From the NCBI GenBank assembly GCA_030733815.1, contig JAUZQE010000017.1, forward strand, positions 1 through 64,000: 64,000 bases of DNA, written 5' to 3'. Of the stretch, positions 48,601-58,265 are shown one piece after another (positions within the stretch are counted from its first letter, which is position 1; every line of letters begins with the position of its first letter). The notes beneath the pieces were generated by a model. The model saw only the letters and a list, made by a program, of their open reading frames with translations, did no database searches and had not been told where the DNA came from. The position numbers were made by a program, and so were the translations under genes. This DNA is from Yanghanlia caeni. Its GTDB lineage: Bacteria; Pseudomonadota; Gammaproteobacteria; Burkholderiales; Burkholderiaceae_B.

Positions 48601-49095
48601 TCAGATCACCGTGTCGTCGACAGCCGGCGGCTCGGCCGCCTCGAGCCAGCGCACGAGCACCCCCAGTATGGCCAGCGTGGTACCAATGGGAATGGCGATG
48701 TAGATCCAGGAAATCGAGAACTCGAGGCTTGCCAGCATTTGAAACCGCACCCGCCACGCCATCTGGGCACCCACCCAGGCCATAAAGCCCAGGAAGCCGA
48801 CGCACACCAGCATGATGCCGTGCTCGAGCCAGCGCCGCGCACGGCCTTTGAGCATGCCGTGCAGCATCTCGACACTGAGCATGGCGCCATGGCGAAACGC
48901 CAGGCACAGGCCCAGCATCACTGTCCAGATCAGTGATGAACGGGTCCAGACTTCGCTCCAGTCGGCCGGAGACTGCAGAATGAAGCGCGAGACGACCTGA
49001 TAGAAGCCGGCCGCCACGGCCGAGAACAGCAGCAGCTTGCAGACGATGGACACGGCCCTGAACAGGCTGCGATCGAGTAGGTTGACGAGTTTCAC
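48601..49095 (-). CDS. TRAP transporter small permease (DctQ type)
   Basis: A 164-residue four-helix protein: LLLFSAVAAGFYQVVSRFIL, SADWSEVWTRSSLIWTVMLG, FRHGAMLSVEMLHGMLKG. The start codon is GTG at 49095 (MKLVNLLDRS). It sits between the receptor and large permease genes of the same operon, with an 87-base AT-rich gap before the permease gene. The C-terminus RWLEAAEPPAVDDTVI is cytoplasmic. Confidence 0.9.
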   Translation of the reverse strand: MKLVNLLDRSLFRAVSIVCKLLLFSAVAAGFYQVVSRFILQSPADWSEVWTRSSLIWTVMLGLCLAFRHGAMLSVEMLHGMLKGRARRWLEHGIMLVCVGFLGFMAWVGAQMAWRVRFQMLASLEFSISWIYIAIPIGTTLAILGVLVRWLEAAEPPAVDDTVI

Positions 49096-49173
49096 GATGA
49101 AGCAGAAAAAGGCGAAGCCGGCATACTGCTGCCGCGAGACAGACGCATGCCGGCTGACCGAGCCCGCAAGCCT

Positions 49174-50151
49174 TTACTGGGCGTTGCGAATGGACTCGAC
49201 GAGTTCCTTGCCGAACTGCTTGTAATACTGCGGATAGACCGGGTCGAGCGCCTTGGAGAACGCTGCGTGATCGACTTCGTTCACCTGCATGCCGGCTTTC
49301 TTCACTTCTTCGATGCCGCTTTGCTCGACGTTGTCGACATAGGCGCGCATGGCGACCGCGGCCGCCTTGCCGGCCTTTTCAAAGGCCGCCTTTTCGGTGT
49401 CGGACAGGCCGCCGATGACCGATGGCGAGGCCAGCACCACTGCGGGCCCGTACACGTGCGAGGTGAGCGACAGATATTTCTGCAGCTGCGGCAGCTTGGC
49501 CGACACGATGACCGACATGGGGTTTTCCTGGCCGTCGATGGTGCCCTGCTGCAGGGCGGTGGCCACTTCGGGCCAGGCCATGGGCGTGGCCAGAATGCCG
49601 AGTTCGCGGAAGGCGGCGATGTGGATGGGGTTTTCCATGGTACGGACCTTCAGCCCCTTGGCATCGGCCGGCGTGGCAACCGGGCGCACGTTGTTGGTGA
49701 GCTGACGGAAGCCCTGTTCGCCCCAGGCAAGCGCCACCAGACCGCGCTTGTTGAATTCGGCCAGCAGCTTCTGACCGATTTCGCCGTCGAGCACGTTGCG
49801 GGCATGCTGCAGGTCGCGGAACAGGAAGGGAATGTCGAAGACGCCGGTGGCCGGCACGAAGTTCACGGTGGCACCGGTGGAAACGATGGCCAGGTCGATG
49901 GTGCCCAGCTGCACACCTTCGATGACTTCGCGTTCGCCGCCCAGCGCGCTGTTGGGGAACTGTTCGACCGTGAACTTGCCCGGCAGTTCGGCCTCGAGCG
50001 TTTTCACGAATGCGTCGGCCCCGGCGCCATAGTGCGAGCTGGTGGACAGGGCATAGGCGAACTTGAGGTTCTTGGCCGCAGCAGGAGCCGCAATGAAGGC
50101 GCCCGCCACGCACGCGGCGGTCAGCAGTTTCGAGAGCCAGTTGGGACGCAT
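49174..50151 (-). CDS. TRAP transporter substrate-binding protein (DctP type)
   Basis: A 325-residue periplasmic receptor. Signal peptide (LLTAACVAGAFIAAPAAA), then KNLKFAYALSTSSHYGAGAD, the ligand Arg helix LKVRTMENPIHIAAFRELG and PMAWPEVATALQQGTIDGQE with the usual DGQENP. AAGGAATC 6 bases before ATG 50151. First gene of the operon; an inverted repeat at 50183-50205 lies just ahead. Ligand is an organic acid of unknown identity. Confidence 0.93.
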   Translation of the reverse strand: MRPNWLSKLLTAACVAGAFIAAPAAAKNLKFAYALSTSSHYGAGADAFVKTLEAELPGKFTVEQFPNSALGGEREVIEGVQLGTIDLAIVSTGATVNFVPATGVFDIPFLFRDLQHARNVLDGEIGQKLLAEFNKRGLVALAWGEQGFRQLTNNVRPVATPADAKGLKVRTMENPIHIAAFRELGILATPMAWPEVATALQQGTIDGQENPMSVIVSAKLPQLQKYLSLTSHVYGPAVVLASPSVIGGLSDTEKAAFEKAGKAAAVAMRAYVDNVEQSGIEEVKKAGMQVNEVDHAAFSKALDPVYPQYYKQFGKELVESIRNAQ

Positions 50152-50182
50152 TTTGATTCCTTTGGAAGAAGAGGTGCTACAC

Positions 50183-50205
50183 AAGGTTACTTTGACGGTA
50201 ACCTT
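50183..50205. promoter_or_regulatory. Inverted repeat operator before TRAP operon
   Basis: AAGGTTAC (50183-50190), 7 bases, GTAACCTT (50198-50205): a perfect 8+8 dyad 31 bases before the TRAP receptor start and about 51 bases behind the acetolactate-synthase stop codon. The size and symmetry fit a dimeric repressor such as a GntR- or MerR-type protein. No regulator gene is adjacent. Confidence 0.65.
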
Positions 50206-50256
50206 ATGATTATGGCAAAGCCGGGCGCGCCCAGGTATACGGGTTTTCTCGAAAAG

Positions 50257-52011
50257 CTATTCTTCCACGTACCAGGTGTCTTCCGAAAGCATGACCTGCT
50301 GGTGCCCGTACCCGGCCGGCATCATGGGAAAGCAGTTCTCCTGAGCCAGCACGGCCACATCAAGAAAATACGGCCCCTCGGAATCCAGGCAGCGGGCGAG
50401 CGCGTCGTCGAGCTGCCCGGGGTCGGCCACCCGCTCGGCCTGCCAGCCAAAGGCTCGCGCCAGCGCCACGAAGTCGGGCAAGGCGTCGTTGTAGCTGTGG
50501 CTGTAGCGCCCGTCGTGAATCAGTTCCTGCCACTGTCTTACCATGCCCATGTGGCGGTTGTTGCATAGCACCACCTTCACCGGTGTACGGTGCTGCGTGG
50601 CCGTGGCCATTTCCTGTATGTTCATGAGCACCGACGCGTCGCCGCTCACGCACACCACCAGCCGGTTGGGGTGCGCCACCTGGGCGCCAATGGCGGCCGG
50701 CAGCCCATAACCCATGGTGCCGGCACCGCCCGAGGTCAGCCAGCGGTTCGGGCGCCGGAACCGCAGATACTGGGCGGCCCACATCTGGTGCTGCCCCACA
50801 TCGGTGGAAACGATCGCATCACGCCCGTCGAGCCGGGCCCCGAGCCGCTGCATGAGGTCTTGCGGAACAATGTGTTCGGTGGACGGCGTCACCGCCAGGC
50901 AATCGCGCGAGCGCCATACACCGATGCGCTCCCACCAGGCCTGCAGCCGGCCGGGCGCCAGCCCGAGCATCGCCACCTCCTTGCGCAGCGCCCGCAGCAG
51001 CGGGTAGCAGTCGCCCACCATCGCCACGTCGGCGCGCACGACCTTGTTGATGGAGGCCGGGTCGATATCGATGTGGATCTTGCTGGCATGCGGGCAGAAG
51101 TCGGACAGCCGGCCGGTGATGCGGTCGTCGAAGCGCGCGCCCACACAAATGATGAGATCGGCATGATGCATGGCCAGGTTCGCCTCGAGCGTGCCGTGCA
51201 TGCCCAGCATGCCGATGAACTGGGGATCGTCGGCTGGGAAGGCGCCCAGCCCCATTAGGGTGAGCGTGCATGGCGCGCCCAGTTCCTGCACCAGGCTGGT
51301 GAAGGTTTCACAGGCGTCGACACCCGAATTGATGAGCCCGCCGCCGCCGTAAAACACCGGCCGCTTGGCGTTCGCAATGAGGCCGGCCGCCCGCTTCACG
51401 GCCGCCTCCACCGACGGGCTGGCCAGATCGGTGGCCGCCACGCCGGTATCGGCGTCTTCGTCGGGTACTAGAGGCGGTGCAGGGGCGATCTGCACGTCTT
51501 TGGGGAAATCGAGCAGCACGGGGCCGGGACGCCCTTGCGTGGTGAGCCGGTAGGCCTTGGCCGTCATGGCCGCGACATCCTCGCCGCGGCGGATCTGCGC
51601 GTTCCATTTCGTGACGGGTCGGGAAATGCCCACGGCGTCGCATTCCTGGAAGGCGTCGGTGCCGATGGCCGTGGTGGCCACCTGGCCGCTGATGCACAAC
51701 ACCGGTATGGAATCGCACAGCGCGTCGAGCAGCCCCGACGTGGTGTTGGCCATGCCGGGGCCCGACGTGACGAGCACCACGCCCGGCTTGCCGGTGGATC
51801 GGGCATAGCCTTCGGCCGCGTGCACGGCCCCCTGTTCATGGCGTACGAGGATGTGACGGATGCGGGGTTCGGAATACAGTGCATCGTAAAGCGGCAAAAC
51901 CGCGCCGCCGGGGTAACCGAAGATGGTATCGACACCCAGATCGATGAGTGTCTGCAACATGCGCTGCGCGCCGTCGAGCCGATCGGGCTCGGAGCTTGCG
52001 ATGGTATTCAC
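50257..52011 (-). CDS. Acetolactate synthase large subunit (solitary)
   Basis: A 584-residue thiamine diphosphate enzyme of the AHAS type, joining two 2-oxoacids at the start of branched-chain amino-acid synthesis. Catalytic Glu59 in [18 protein letters not shown]-domain and ThDP motif from [13 protein letters not shown] to [17 protein letters not shown] start at 52011 with AGGA upstream. No small regulatory subunit (ilvH) or ilvC follows; instead the TRAP operon lies downstream on the same strand. It may be a second, specialised enzyme such as a carboligase for an imported acid; that is inference. Confidence 0.88.
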   Translation of the reverse strand: MNTIASSEPDRLDGAQRMLQTLIDLGVDTIFGYPGGAVLPLYDALYSEPRIRHILVRHEQGAVHAAEGYARSTGKPGVVLVTSGPGMANTTSGLLDALCDSIPVLCISGQVATTAIGTDAFQECDAVGISRPVTKWNAQIRRGEDVAAMTAKAYRLTTQGRPGPVLLDFPKDVQIAPAPPLVPDEDADTGVAATDLASPSVEAAVKRAAGLIANAKRPVFYGGGGLINSGVDACETFTSLVQELGAPCTLTLMGLGAFPADDPQFIGMLGMHGTLEANLAMHHADLIICVGARFDDRITGRLSDFCPHASKIHIDIDPASINKVVRADVAMVGDCYPLLRALRKEVAMLGLAPGRLQAWWERIGVWRSRDCLAVTPSTEHIVPQDLMQRLGARLDGRDAIVSTDVGQHQMWAAQYLRFRRPNRWLTSGGAGTMGYGLPAAIGAQVAHPNRLVVCVSGDASVLMNIQEMATATQHRTPVKVVLCNNRHMGMVRQWQELIHDGRYSHSYNDALPDFVALARAFGWQAERVADPGQLDDALARCLDSEGPYFLDVAVLAQENCFPMMPAGYGHQQVMLSEDTWYVEE

Positions 52012-52079
52012 ACTTTGTCCTATGGCCAGGTTCGCTGGAAATTGCGTAAAGTGTAGTGCTTTTGTCGCCCGGAGCCCCC

Positions 52080-52571
52080 ATGTCCCGAAGCAAGGCACCA
52101 CGCTGGTACGTCGTGCGTCCGTCCTCCCTACACGGAAAGGGTGTCTTCGCCGCACGCGATATCCCGGCCGAAACCTGCATCATCGAGTACCGCGGCAAGC
52201 GCATTACACCGGAAGAGGCCGACGAGCTGCCCTCGTACAGCCCCGAGGATCCCAACCACACGTTCTTTTTCTCGCTCAGCAACGGCAAGATCATCGACGG
52301 CGGCCAGCAGGGCAATGCAGCGCGCTGGATCAACCACTCATGCCGCCCCAACTGCGAGGCGCGCGAAAACGAAACCGGCTCGCGGCTGTACATATACAGC
52401 CTGCGCGATATCGCCGCGGGCGAAGAACTGGTATTCGACTACGCCCTGGTGATCGACGGGCGCATCACCAAGAAACTGCGCGAGCAATACCGCTGCCTGT
52501 GCGGCGCGCCGGAATGTCGCGGAACCATGCTTGCACTGCCCAAGCGCAAATCGAAAGCAAAATCCGGGTAG
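52080..52571 (+). CDS. SET-domain protein-lysine methyltransferase
   Basis: A 163-residue protein that is almost only a SET domain: [18 protein letters not shown], then [20 protein letters not shown] (the NHSC motif for SAM and lysine), [10 protein letters not shown], and a post-[13 protein letters not shown] zinc knuckle. A basic tail KRKSKAKSG follows. GGAG lies 5 bases before ATG 52080. Such genes resemble eukaryotic H3K methyltransferases and occur in scattered bacteria; the substrate here is unknown. It diverges from the acetolactate synthase gene with 68 bases between starts. Confidence 0.9.
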   Translation: MSRSKAPRWYVVRPSSLHGKGVFAARDIPAETCIIEYRGKRITPEEADELPSYSPEDPNHTFFFSLSNGKIIDGGQQGNAARWINHSCRPNCEARENETGSRLYIYSLRDIAAGEELVFDYALVIDGRITKKLREQYRCLCGAPECRGTMLALPKRKSKAKSG

Positions 52572-52716
52572 CCGAATACCGCCCGACTGCCCGCCCGGGC
52601 CGCACGACACGGCGTCGGTCGTAGGCGTGGCAATATCCCTTGCCTGCGGAAGGGTAAGCACGGAATGCGAAATGATACGGGAAGCGATAGCATGGTCGCC
52701 GGTTTAAGAGTTTGCC

Positions 52717-53238
52717 GTGAACATGTCCGAATCGCTTCCCCCGCAGTTACCTGAACAGGCGCAGCCTCAGCCGGCCGTAAAGGTGCCGCTCGCGCTCGAA
52801 GACTGGGTCTCCGTGCTGTCCATGGCGCTTCTGGCGCTCATCACCTTTGCCAACGTGCTGGTGCGCTACCTCACCAACACCTCGTTCGCCTGGACAGAAG
52901 AACTGTCGATCTTCCTGCTGATCGTGGTCACACTCACCGCCGGCTCCACCGCCTTCGTGCGCAGCCAGCACATCCGCATCGAGTTCCTGGCCGATGCCGG
53001 GCCACAAAATCGCCAGCGGCGGCTCGCCATCATTGCCACGCTGTTCTCGGTGCTGTTCTTCCTGGGGCTCACCATCCTGTCAGCGCGCATGGTCTACGAT
53101 GAATATACATGGGGCGACACCTCGCCCGCCATCGGCGTGCCCACCTGGTGGTATTCCATCTGGGTGCCCATTCTTTCCGGCGTAATCACGCTTCGGCTGG
53201 CGGGCATGCTGCACCGCCTGCTGCGAGGCCCGCAATGA
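52717..53238 (+). CDS. TRAP transporter small permease (DctQ type)
   Basis: A 173-residue four-helix protein: WVSVLSMALLALITFANVLV, TSFAWTEELSIFLLIVVTLT, and ATLFSVLFFLGLTILSARMV. Start is GTG 52717 or ATG 52723; neither has a clear ribosome-binding site. Its stop overlaps the DctM start (ATGA). First gene of a plus-strand Q-M-P operon, a different TRAP system from the one at 47-50 kb. Confidence 0.92.
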   Translation: MNMSESLPPQLPEQAQPQPAVKVPLALEDWVSVLSMALLALITFANVLVRYLTNTSFAWTEELSIFLLIVVTLTAGSTAFVRSQHIRIEFLADAGPQNRQRRLAIIATLFSVLFFLGLTILSARMVYDEYTWGDTSPAIGVPTWWYSIWVPILSGVITLRLAGMLHRLLRGPQ

Positions 53239-54533
53239 TCACGGCACTGCTGTTCGGCAGCTTCCTGGTGCTCATGGCGATCGGCGTGCCGGTCGCCATT
53301 GCGCTTGGCCTGTCAGGCACCCTGGCCATCGTGTTGTCGAACCTCGACACCCAATGGTTCGGCCTCATGGCGGTACCTCAAAGCTTCTACGCGGGGCTCG
53401 CCAAGTATCCGCTGCTCGCCATTCCCATGTTCGTACTGGTCGGCTCCATCTTCGACCGCTCGGGCGTGGCCGCGCGGCTCGTGAACTTTGCCGTGGCCGT
53501 GGTGGGGCGCGGCCCCGGCATGCTGCCGCTGGTCACCATTGCCGTGGCGATGTTCCTCGGGGGCATTTCCGGCTCCGGCCCCGCCTGCGCGGCGGCCGTG
53601 GGCGCAGTCATGATCGGCGCCATGAAGCGCGCCGGGTATCCGGCCCCGTACGCCGCCACCATCGTCGGGGCCGGAGCCGCCACCGATATCCTCATTCCGC
53701 CGTCTATCGCCTTCATCGTGTATTCGGTTCTGGTGCCACAGGCATCCGTACCGGCGCTGTTTGCCGCGGGGCTGGTTCCAGGCGCCCTGGTGGGCATTGC
53801 ACTCATCGTGCCGGCCGTATGGCTGGCACGGGCACACAACATGGGGGCGGCCGAACGCGACCTGCCGCGCCCGCCCTTCTGGCGCAGCCTGTACGAGGCG
53901 ATCTGGGGACTTTCCGCACCCGTCATCATTCTGGGCGGCATGCGCATGGGCTATTTCACGCCCACCGAAGCGGCAGTGGTAGCCGTGTTCTACGGCCTGT
54001 TCGTCGGCATGGCCGTGCATCGCACGATCCGCTTTCGCGACCTGTTCGTCATTCTGCGCGAAGCCGCCGAGCTGTCGGCCGTGATCATGCTGGTGGTGTC
54101 GCTTGCCGGCATCTTTGCCTGGGCGCTGTCCACACTCAGCGTCATCGATCCCATCACGCGCACCATCGTCGGCCTGGGCATCGGCGAATACGGGGTCATG
54201 GCACTGATCATCATTCTGCTCACGATCGTCGGCATGTTTCTCGACGGCATTTCCATTTTCCTGATCTTTGTGCCGCTGCTCATGCCGATCGCCAACGCCT
54301 ACGGGTGGGACCCGGTCTGGTTCGGCGTGCTGCTCACCGTCATGGTGGCACTGGGTCAGTTCACGCCGCCGCTGGCCGTGAACCTCATGGTGTCGTGCCG
54401 CATCGCGCTCGTGCCCATCGAAAGTACCTTCCGCTGGGTCACATGGCTGCTGGTGTCGGTTTTTGCCGTGCTGCTGCTGCTCATTACCTTCCCTGAACTC
54501 GCCCTGTGGCTGCCACGCTACCTGGGCTTCTGA
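53235..54533 (+). CDS. TRAP transporter large permease (DctM type)
   Basis: A 432-residue polytopic channel subunit: FLVLMAIGVPVAIALGLSGT, LLAIPMFVLVGSIFDRSGVA, SGSGPACAAAVGAVMIGAMK, and MVALGQFTPPLAVNLMVSCR. Start ATG 53235 in the overlap with the small permease gene. It is followed at 17 bases by the receptor gene. Confidence 0.94.
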   Translation: MITALLFGSFLVLMAIGVPVAIALGLSGTLAIVLSNLDTQWFGLMAVPQSFYAGLAKYPLLAIPMFVLVGSIFDRSGVAARLVNFAVAVVGRGPGMLPLVTIAVAMFLGGISGSGPACAAAVGAVMIGAMKRAGYPAPYAATIVGAGAATDILIPPSIAFIVYSVLVPQASVPALFAAGLVPGALVGIALIVPAVWLARAHNMGAAERDLPRPPFWRSLYEAIWGLSAPVIILGGMRMGYFTPTEAAVVAVFYGLFVGMAVHRTIRFRDLFVILREAAELSAVIMLVVSLAGIFAWALSTLSVIDPITRTIVGLGIGEYGVMALIIILLTIVGMFLDGISIFLIFVPLLMPIANAYGWDPVWFGVLLTVMVALGQFTPPLAVNLMVSCRIALVPIESTFRWVTWLLVSVFAVLLLLITFPELALWLPRYLGF

Positions 54534-54550
54534 ACCAACTAGGAGACAAC

Positions 54551-55585
54551 ATGAAGATTCGTGCATTGCTGGGTGCCCTTGCCTGCTCCGTTGCGGCGCT
54601 GGCCATGGCGCCCGCCGCGCAGGCCGCGCCCAATTACAAATCCGAATACAAGCTGTCCATCGTGGTCGGCACCACCTTCCCGTGGGGCCAGGGTGCCCAG
54701 ATCTGGTCCGACCTGGTGCGCGAACGCACCGATGGCCGCATCAACATCAAAATCTACCCGGGCACCTCTCTGGTACAGGGCGACCAGACCCGCGAATTCA
54801 ATGCGATCCGCCAGGGCGTGATCGACATGGCCGTGGGCTCCACCATTAACTGGTCGCCGCAGATCAAGGAACTGAACCTGTTCTCGCTGCCCTTCCTGAT
54901 GCCCGACTACGCCGCCATCGACGCCCTGATTCACGGCGAAGTGGGCAAGCGGCTGTTCGAGCGGCTGGAAAAGGCCGGGGTCGTGCCGCTGGCATGGGGC
55001 GAGAACGGCTACCGCCAGCTCAGCAACTCCAAACACGAAATCAAGGAACCGGCCGACCTCAAGGGCCTGAAACTGCGTGTGGTCGGCTCGCCGCTGTATA
55101 TCGACATCTACACCGCGCTGGGCGCCAACCCCACGCAAATGAGCTGGGCGGACGCGCAGCCCGCGCTGGCCAGCGGTGCCGTCGACGGCCAGGAAAACCC
55201 GCTTTCGATCTACACCGGCGCCAAGCTGCACAATGTCGGCCAGAAGTACCTCACGCTGTGGAACTACGTGGCCGACCCGCTCATCTTCGTGGTGAACAAG
55301 CAGGTTTGGGAATCCTGGACAGAGGAAGACCGCAAGATCGTTCGTGAGGCCGCCATCGAGGCCGCCGAGCGCGAAATCGTGATCGCCCGCAAGGGGGTCA
55401 CGCCGGAAGATTCCTCGCTGCTCAAGGAAATCGAAGGGCTGGGCGTCACCGTCACGCCGCTCACCCCCGAGCAACATCAGGCCTTCGTCGACGCCACCAA
55501 AGAGGTCTTCGAAAAATGGAAGAAGACCATCGGTGAAGACCTGGTCGAACAGGCCCAGAAAGATATCGAAAACCGCAAGAAGTAA
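54551..55585 (+). CDS. TRAP transporter substrate-binding protein (DctP type)
   Basis: A 344-residue periplasmic receptor with signal peptide ALLGALACSVAALAMAPAAQ A. Ligand-binding features: LKLRVVGSPLYIDIYTALGA with the conserved Arg, MSWADAQPALASGAVDGQEN. AGGAGA 4 bases before ATG. Last gene of the Q-M-P operon; a 10-bp stem hairpin follows. The ligand is not deducible. Confidence 0.94.
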   Translation: MKIRALLGALACSVAALAMAPAAQAAPNYKSEYKLSIVVGTTFPWGQGAQIWSDLVRERTDGRINIKIYPGTSLVQGDQTREFNAIRQGVIDMAVGSTINWSPQIKELNLFSLPFLMPDYAAIDALIHGEVGKRLFERLEKAGVVPLAWGENGYRQLSNSKHEIKEPADLKGLKLRVVGSPLYIDIYTALGANPTQMSWADAQPALASGAVDGQENPLSIYTGAKLHNVGQKYLTLWNYVADPLIFVVNKQVWESWTEEDRKIVREAAIEAAEREIVIARKGVTPEDSSLLKEIEGLGVTVTPLTPEQHQAFVDATKEVFEKWKKTIGEDLVEQAQKDIENRKK

Positions 55586-55599
55586 ACGCGGAAACGACA

Positions 55600-55624
55600 C
55601 GGGTGCCGCGCAGTGCGGCACCCG
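55600..55624. terminator. Bidirectional hairpin between TRAP and amn
   Basis: A perfect 10-bp stem, CGGGTGCCGC (55600-55609) and GCGGCACCCG (55615-55624), loop 5, in the 46-base gap between two convergent genes. It has no real T-run on either side; it probably serves both strands. Confidence 0.65.
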
Positions 55625-55631
55625 CCCCGCC

Positions 55632-57134
55632 TTATTTGAAGGCGGTTTCGATGAAGCTGCGCAGCTTGCGTGAATGCAGACGCTCGGGCGGCATGTCGCG
55701 CAGCTTTTCCAGCGCCCGGATGCCGATGCGCAAATGCCGGGTCACCTGCGTGTGATAAAAATCGCTGGCCATGCCCGGCAGCTTCAGTTCACCGTGCAGC
55801 GGCTTGTCGGACACGCACAGCAGCGTGCCGTACGGTACCCGAAAGCGAAAGCCGTTGGCGGCGATCGTGGCCGACTCCATATCGAGCGCAATCGCGCGCG
55901 ATTGCGAAAGACGCAGCACCGGCTCGCGGTGATCGCGCAGTTCCCAGTTGCGGTTATCGATGCTGGCCACCGTACCGGTGCGCATGATGCGCTTGAGTTC
56001 CCAGTCGGAAAGCCCGGCCACGTCGGCCACCGCCTGCTCCAGCGCCACCTGGATCTCGGCAAGCGGCGGTACCGGCACCCACAACGGCAGGTCGTCATCC
56101 AGCACGTGGTCTTCCCTGACGTAGCCATGGGCCAGCACGTAATCGCCCAGCCGTTGCGTCGTGCGCAGCCCAGCGCAGTGGCCGAGCATGATCCACGCCG
56201 AAGGGCGCAGCACCGCCACGTGATCGGTAATGGTCTTCGCGTTGGAAGGCCCCACGCCGATGTTGATGAGGGTGATGCCGGTGTGCCCGTCGCGCATCAG
56301 GTGATACGACGGCATCTGCGGCGCGCGCATGGGCGGCAGCCCCGAAGGCTTGGCGTGTGCACCGGCCCGGGTGATCACGTTGCCGGGCTCCACCAGGGCG
56401 GTGTAGCCCCCTTCCTCGCGCGCCAGTACGTCGCGCGCCCACTGGCAGAACTCGTCGACATAGAACTGATAATTCGTGAACACGACGAAGCTCTGAAAAT
56501 GTTCGGGCGCCGTGGCCGTGTAATGCTGCAGGCGATGCAGCGAATAGTCGATGCGCGGGGCGGTGAAGGGTGCAAGCGGCTGCGGCTCGCCGGGTCGGCC
56601 CCGCCACGTGCCGTTCACGATCGCGTCGTCGGTCACGGCCAGATTGGGCACGTCGAAGTGGTCGCGCAGCGCCTTGCCGCGTGTGTCTTCGTGGTACACC
56701 GCTTCAACGTAATCGCCGCCCGTGAACGAAAAGTGCAGGGGAATCGGCAGGTCGGATTCGCCGATCTCGACGGGCACGCCATGATTGCGCACCAGCAGGG
56801 CAATCTGTTCTTTCAGGTAGCCCTCAAACAGCGCCGGCTGCGTGATGGTGGTCATGTAGGTGCCCGGCTCCACCACGTGCCCGTACGACAGCCGGCTGTC
56901 GACTTCCTGCCAGGTATCGACGCGTATGCGTATGGCCGGGTAGCAGGCCCGCACCCGGTGCCGGGGCGGCAGGCCGTTGCTGGCGTAATGCTCAAAGCCC
57001 TTGCGAATGAAGGCCGTATTGCGCGCGTAGATCTCGGTGAGCCGGCGCACCGCGGCTTCCGGGTCGGTATAGCGCGTAAAGGGAATCAGCGGCGGCTGGC
57101 TGACCAGCCCCATGCCATCGTCGTTCATGTCCAT
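55632..57134 (-). CDS. amn: AMP nucleosidase
   Basis: A 500-residue enzyme hydrolysing AMP to adenine and ribose 5-phosphate, adjusting the adenylate pool. N-terminal amn domain (YTDPEAAVRRLTEIYARNTA; GTYMTTITQPALFEGYLKEQ), C-terminal nucleoside-phosphorylase fold with TLINIGVGPSNAKTITDHVA, LRPSAWIMLGHCAGLRTTQ and ALDMESATIAANGFRFRVPY. Start 57134 or the third codon Met (57128), which has better spacing to GAAGAG. Single gene, divergent from an AEC transporter. Confidence 0.94.
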   Translation of the reverse strand: MDMNDDGMGLVSQPPLIPFTRYTDPEAAVRRLTEIYARNTAFIRKGFEHYASNGLPPRHRVRACYPAIRIRVDTWQEVDSRLSYGHVVEPGTYMTTITQPALFEGYLKEQIALLVRNHGVPVEIGESDLPIPLHFSFTGGDYVEAVYHEDTRGKALRDHFDVPNLAVTDDAIVNGTWRGRPGEPQPLAPFTAPRIDYSLHRLQHYTATAPEHFQSFVVFTNYQFYVDEFCQWARDVLAREEGGYTALVEPGNVITRAGAHAKPSGLPPMRAPQMPSYHLMRDGHTGITLINIGVGPSNAKTITDHVAVLRPSAWIMLGHCAGLRTTQRLGDYVLAHGYVREDHVLDDDLPLWVPVPPLAEIQVALEQAVADVAGLSDWELKRIMRTGTVASIDNRNWELRDHREPVLRLSQSRAIALDMESATIAANGFRFRVPYGTLLCVSDKPLHGELKLPGMASDFYHTQVTRHLRIGIRALEKLRDMPPERLHSRKLRSFIETAFK

Positions 57135-57276
57135 AGCTCTTCATCGTCGCCGTGCGGCGACAGCTCCTCGTCATACATTCTGCATTATCTGCGGCAACAT
57201 GGCCCGGTAATGTGACAATCATGGGTGCCCCGCGCCTTCTGTGCACGAATAACGCATCCACCGGAAGTTCCCAAGC

Positions 57277-58209
57277 ATGTCCCTGATCCTGGAAGCCGTC
57301 CTTCCCCTTTTTGCCCTGATCCTCGCCGGCTATGTCGCCGGGCGTCGCCGCATACTGGGGGCGGCCGCCACCGACAGCCTCAACACCTTCGTGGTGTGGA
57401 TGGCGCTGCCGGCGTTGCTGTTTCAGGCCATGGCCCTCATCAGCTGGAGCGAGATCCGCCAGCCGGGATTCATCGCCGCGTCGGCGCTGGCCATGGCGGC
57501 CGTTTTCGGGGCATCGTTCCTGGCCGATCGCCGCGAGGGGCGGCGGCTGGCCGACGCCAGCCTCTCGAGCCTGGCAGCCGCCTATGGCAACGCGGGTTAC
57601 ATGGGTATTCCGCTGTGCATCATGGTACTTGGGGAAGCCAGCCTGCCCGCCGTCATCATCATCACCCTGCTTACCGCCTGCATCCTGTTCGCATTCAGCA
57701 TCGTGCTGATCGAGCTCGACCTCAAGCGCGGCGCGTCGCTGGGCGGCACCCTGCGCAAGGTGGGCATCTCGGTGCTTCGCAACCCGCTGGTGTGTTCGCC
57801 GCTGGCCGGCCTGGTGGTCAGCGGCGTGGGCATCACGCTGCCCGCCCCGGTGCTGCAGTTCACTAATCTGCTCGGGGCCGCCGCCAGCCCATGCGCGCTC
57901 GTCACGATCGGCCTGTTTCTCTCGCAGGGCAGCACCACCGGGCATCGCCATACCGTCTGGCGCATCGTCTCGCTCAAGCTGCTGGCGCATCCCCTGCTTG
58001 CGTTCGTGCTGGTTACCTGGGTGTTCGAGATGCCGCCCATGTGGGCCGCCGCGGCCGTACTGCTGGCCGCGCTACCGGTCGGCACGGGGCCGTTCATGGT
58101 GGCCAAGCTCTACGACCGTGAAGCAGCCGTGACCTCAGAGGCAACGCTGCTTTCCACGGTGCTGTCGGTGTTCACCGTCTCGCTGCTGGTGGGGTGGATC
58201 GCCCCGTGA
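57277..58209 (+). CDS. AEC-family (auxin efflux carrier-like) transporter
   Basis: A 310-residue membrane protein with about ten helices in two halves: LEAVLPLFALILAGYVAGRR, SLAAAYGNAGYMGIPLCIMV and the second-half repeat AAVLLAALPVGTGPFMVAKL. Bacterial AEC proteins such as MdcF or MleP move dicarboxylates; the substrate here is not known. GGAAG lies before ATG 57277. Confidence 0.9.
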   Translation: MSLILEAVLPLFALILAGYVAGRRRILGAAATDSLNTFVVWMALPALLFQAMALISWSEIRQPGFIAASALAMAAVFGASFLADRREGRRLADASLSSLAAAYGNAGYMGIPLCIMVLGEASLPAVIIITLLTACILFAFSIVLIELDLKRGASLGGTLRKVGISVLRNPLVCSPLAGLVVSGVGITLPAPVLQFTNLLGAAASPCALVTIGLFLSQGSTTGHRHTVWRIVSLKLLAHPLLAFVLVTWVFEMPPMWAAAAVLLAALPVGTGPFMVAKLYDREAAVTSEATLLSTVLSVFTVSLLVGWIAP

Positions 58210-58265
58210 CGCGGCTCCATTCCGCCCCCAACAAGTAGGTAATCAAGCCTGTTAAAGGGGTTATC

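Noticed and set aside
50257-52011. Calling this gene ilvI or ilvB of the housekeeping ilvIHC operon
   Set aside because: Neither ilvH nor ilvC is adjacent, so the symbol would overstate what can be seen.
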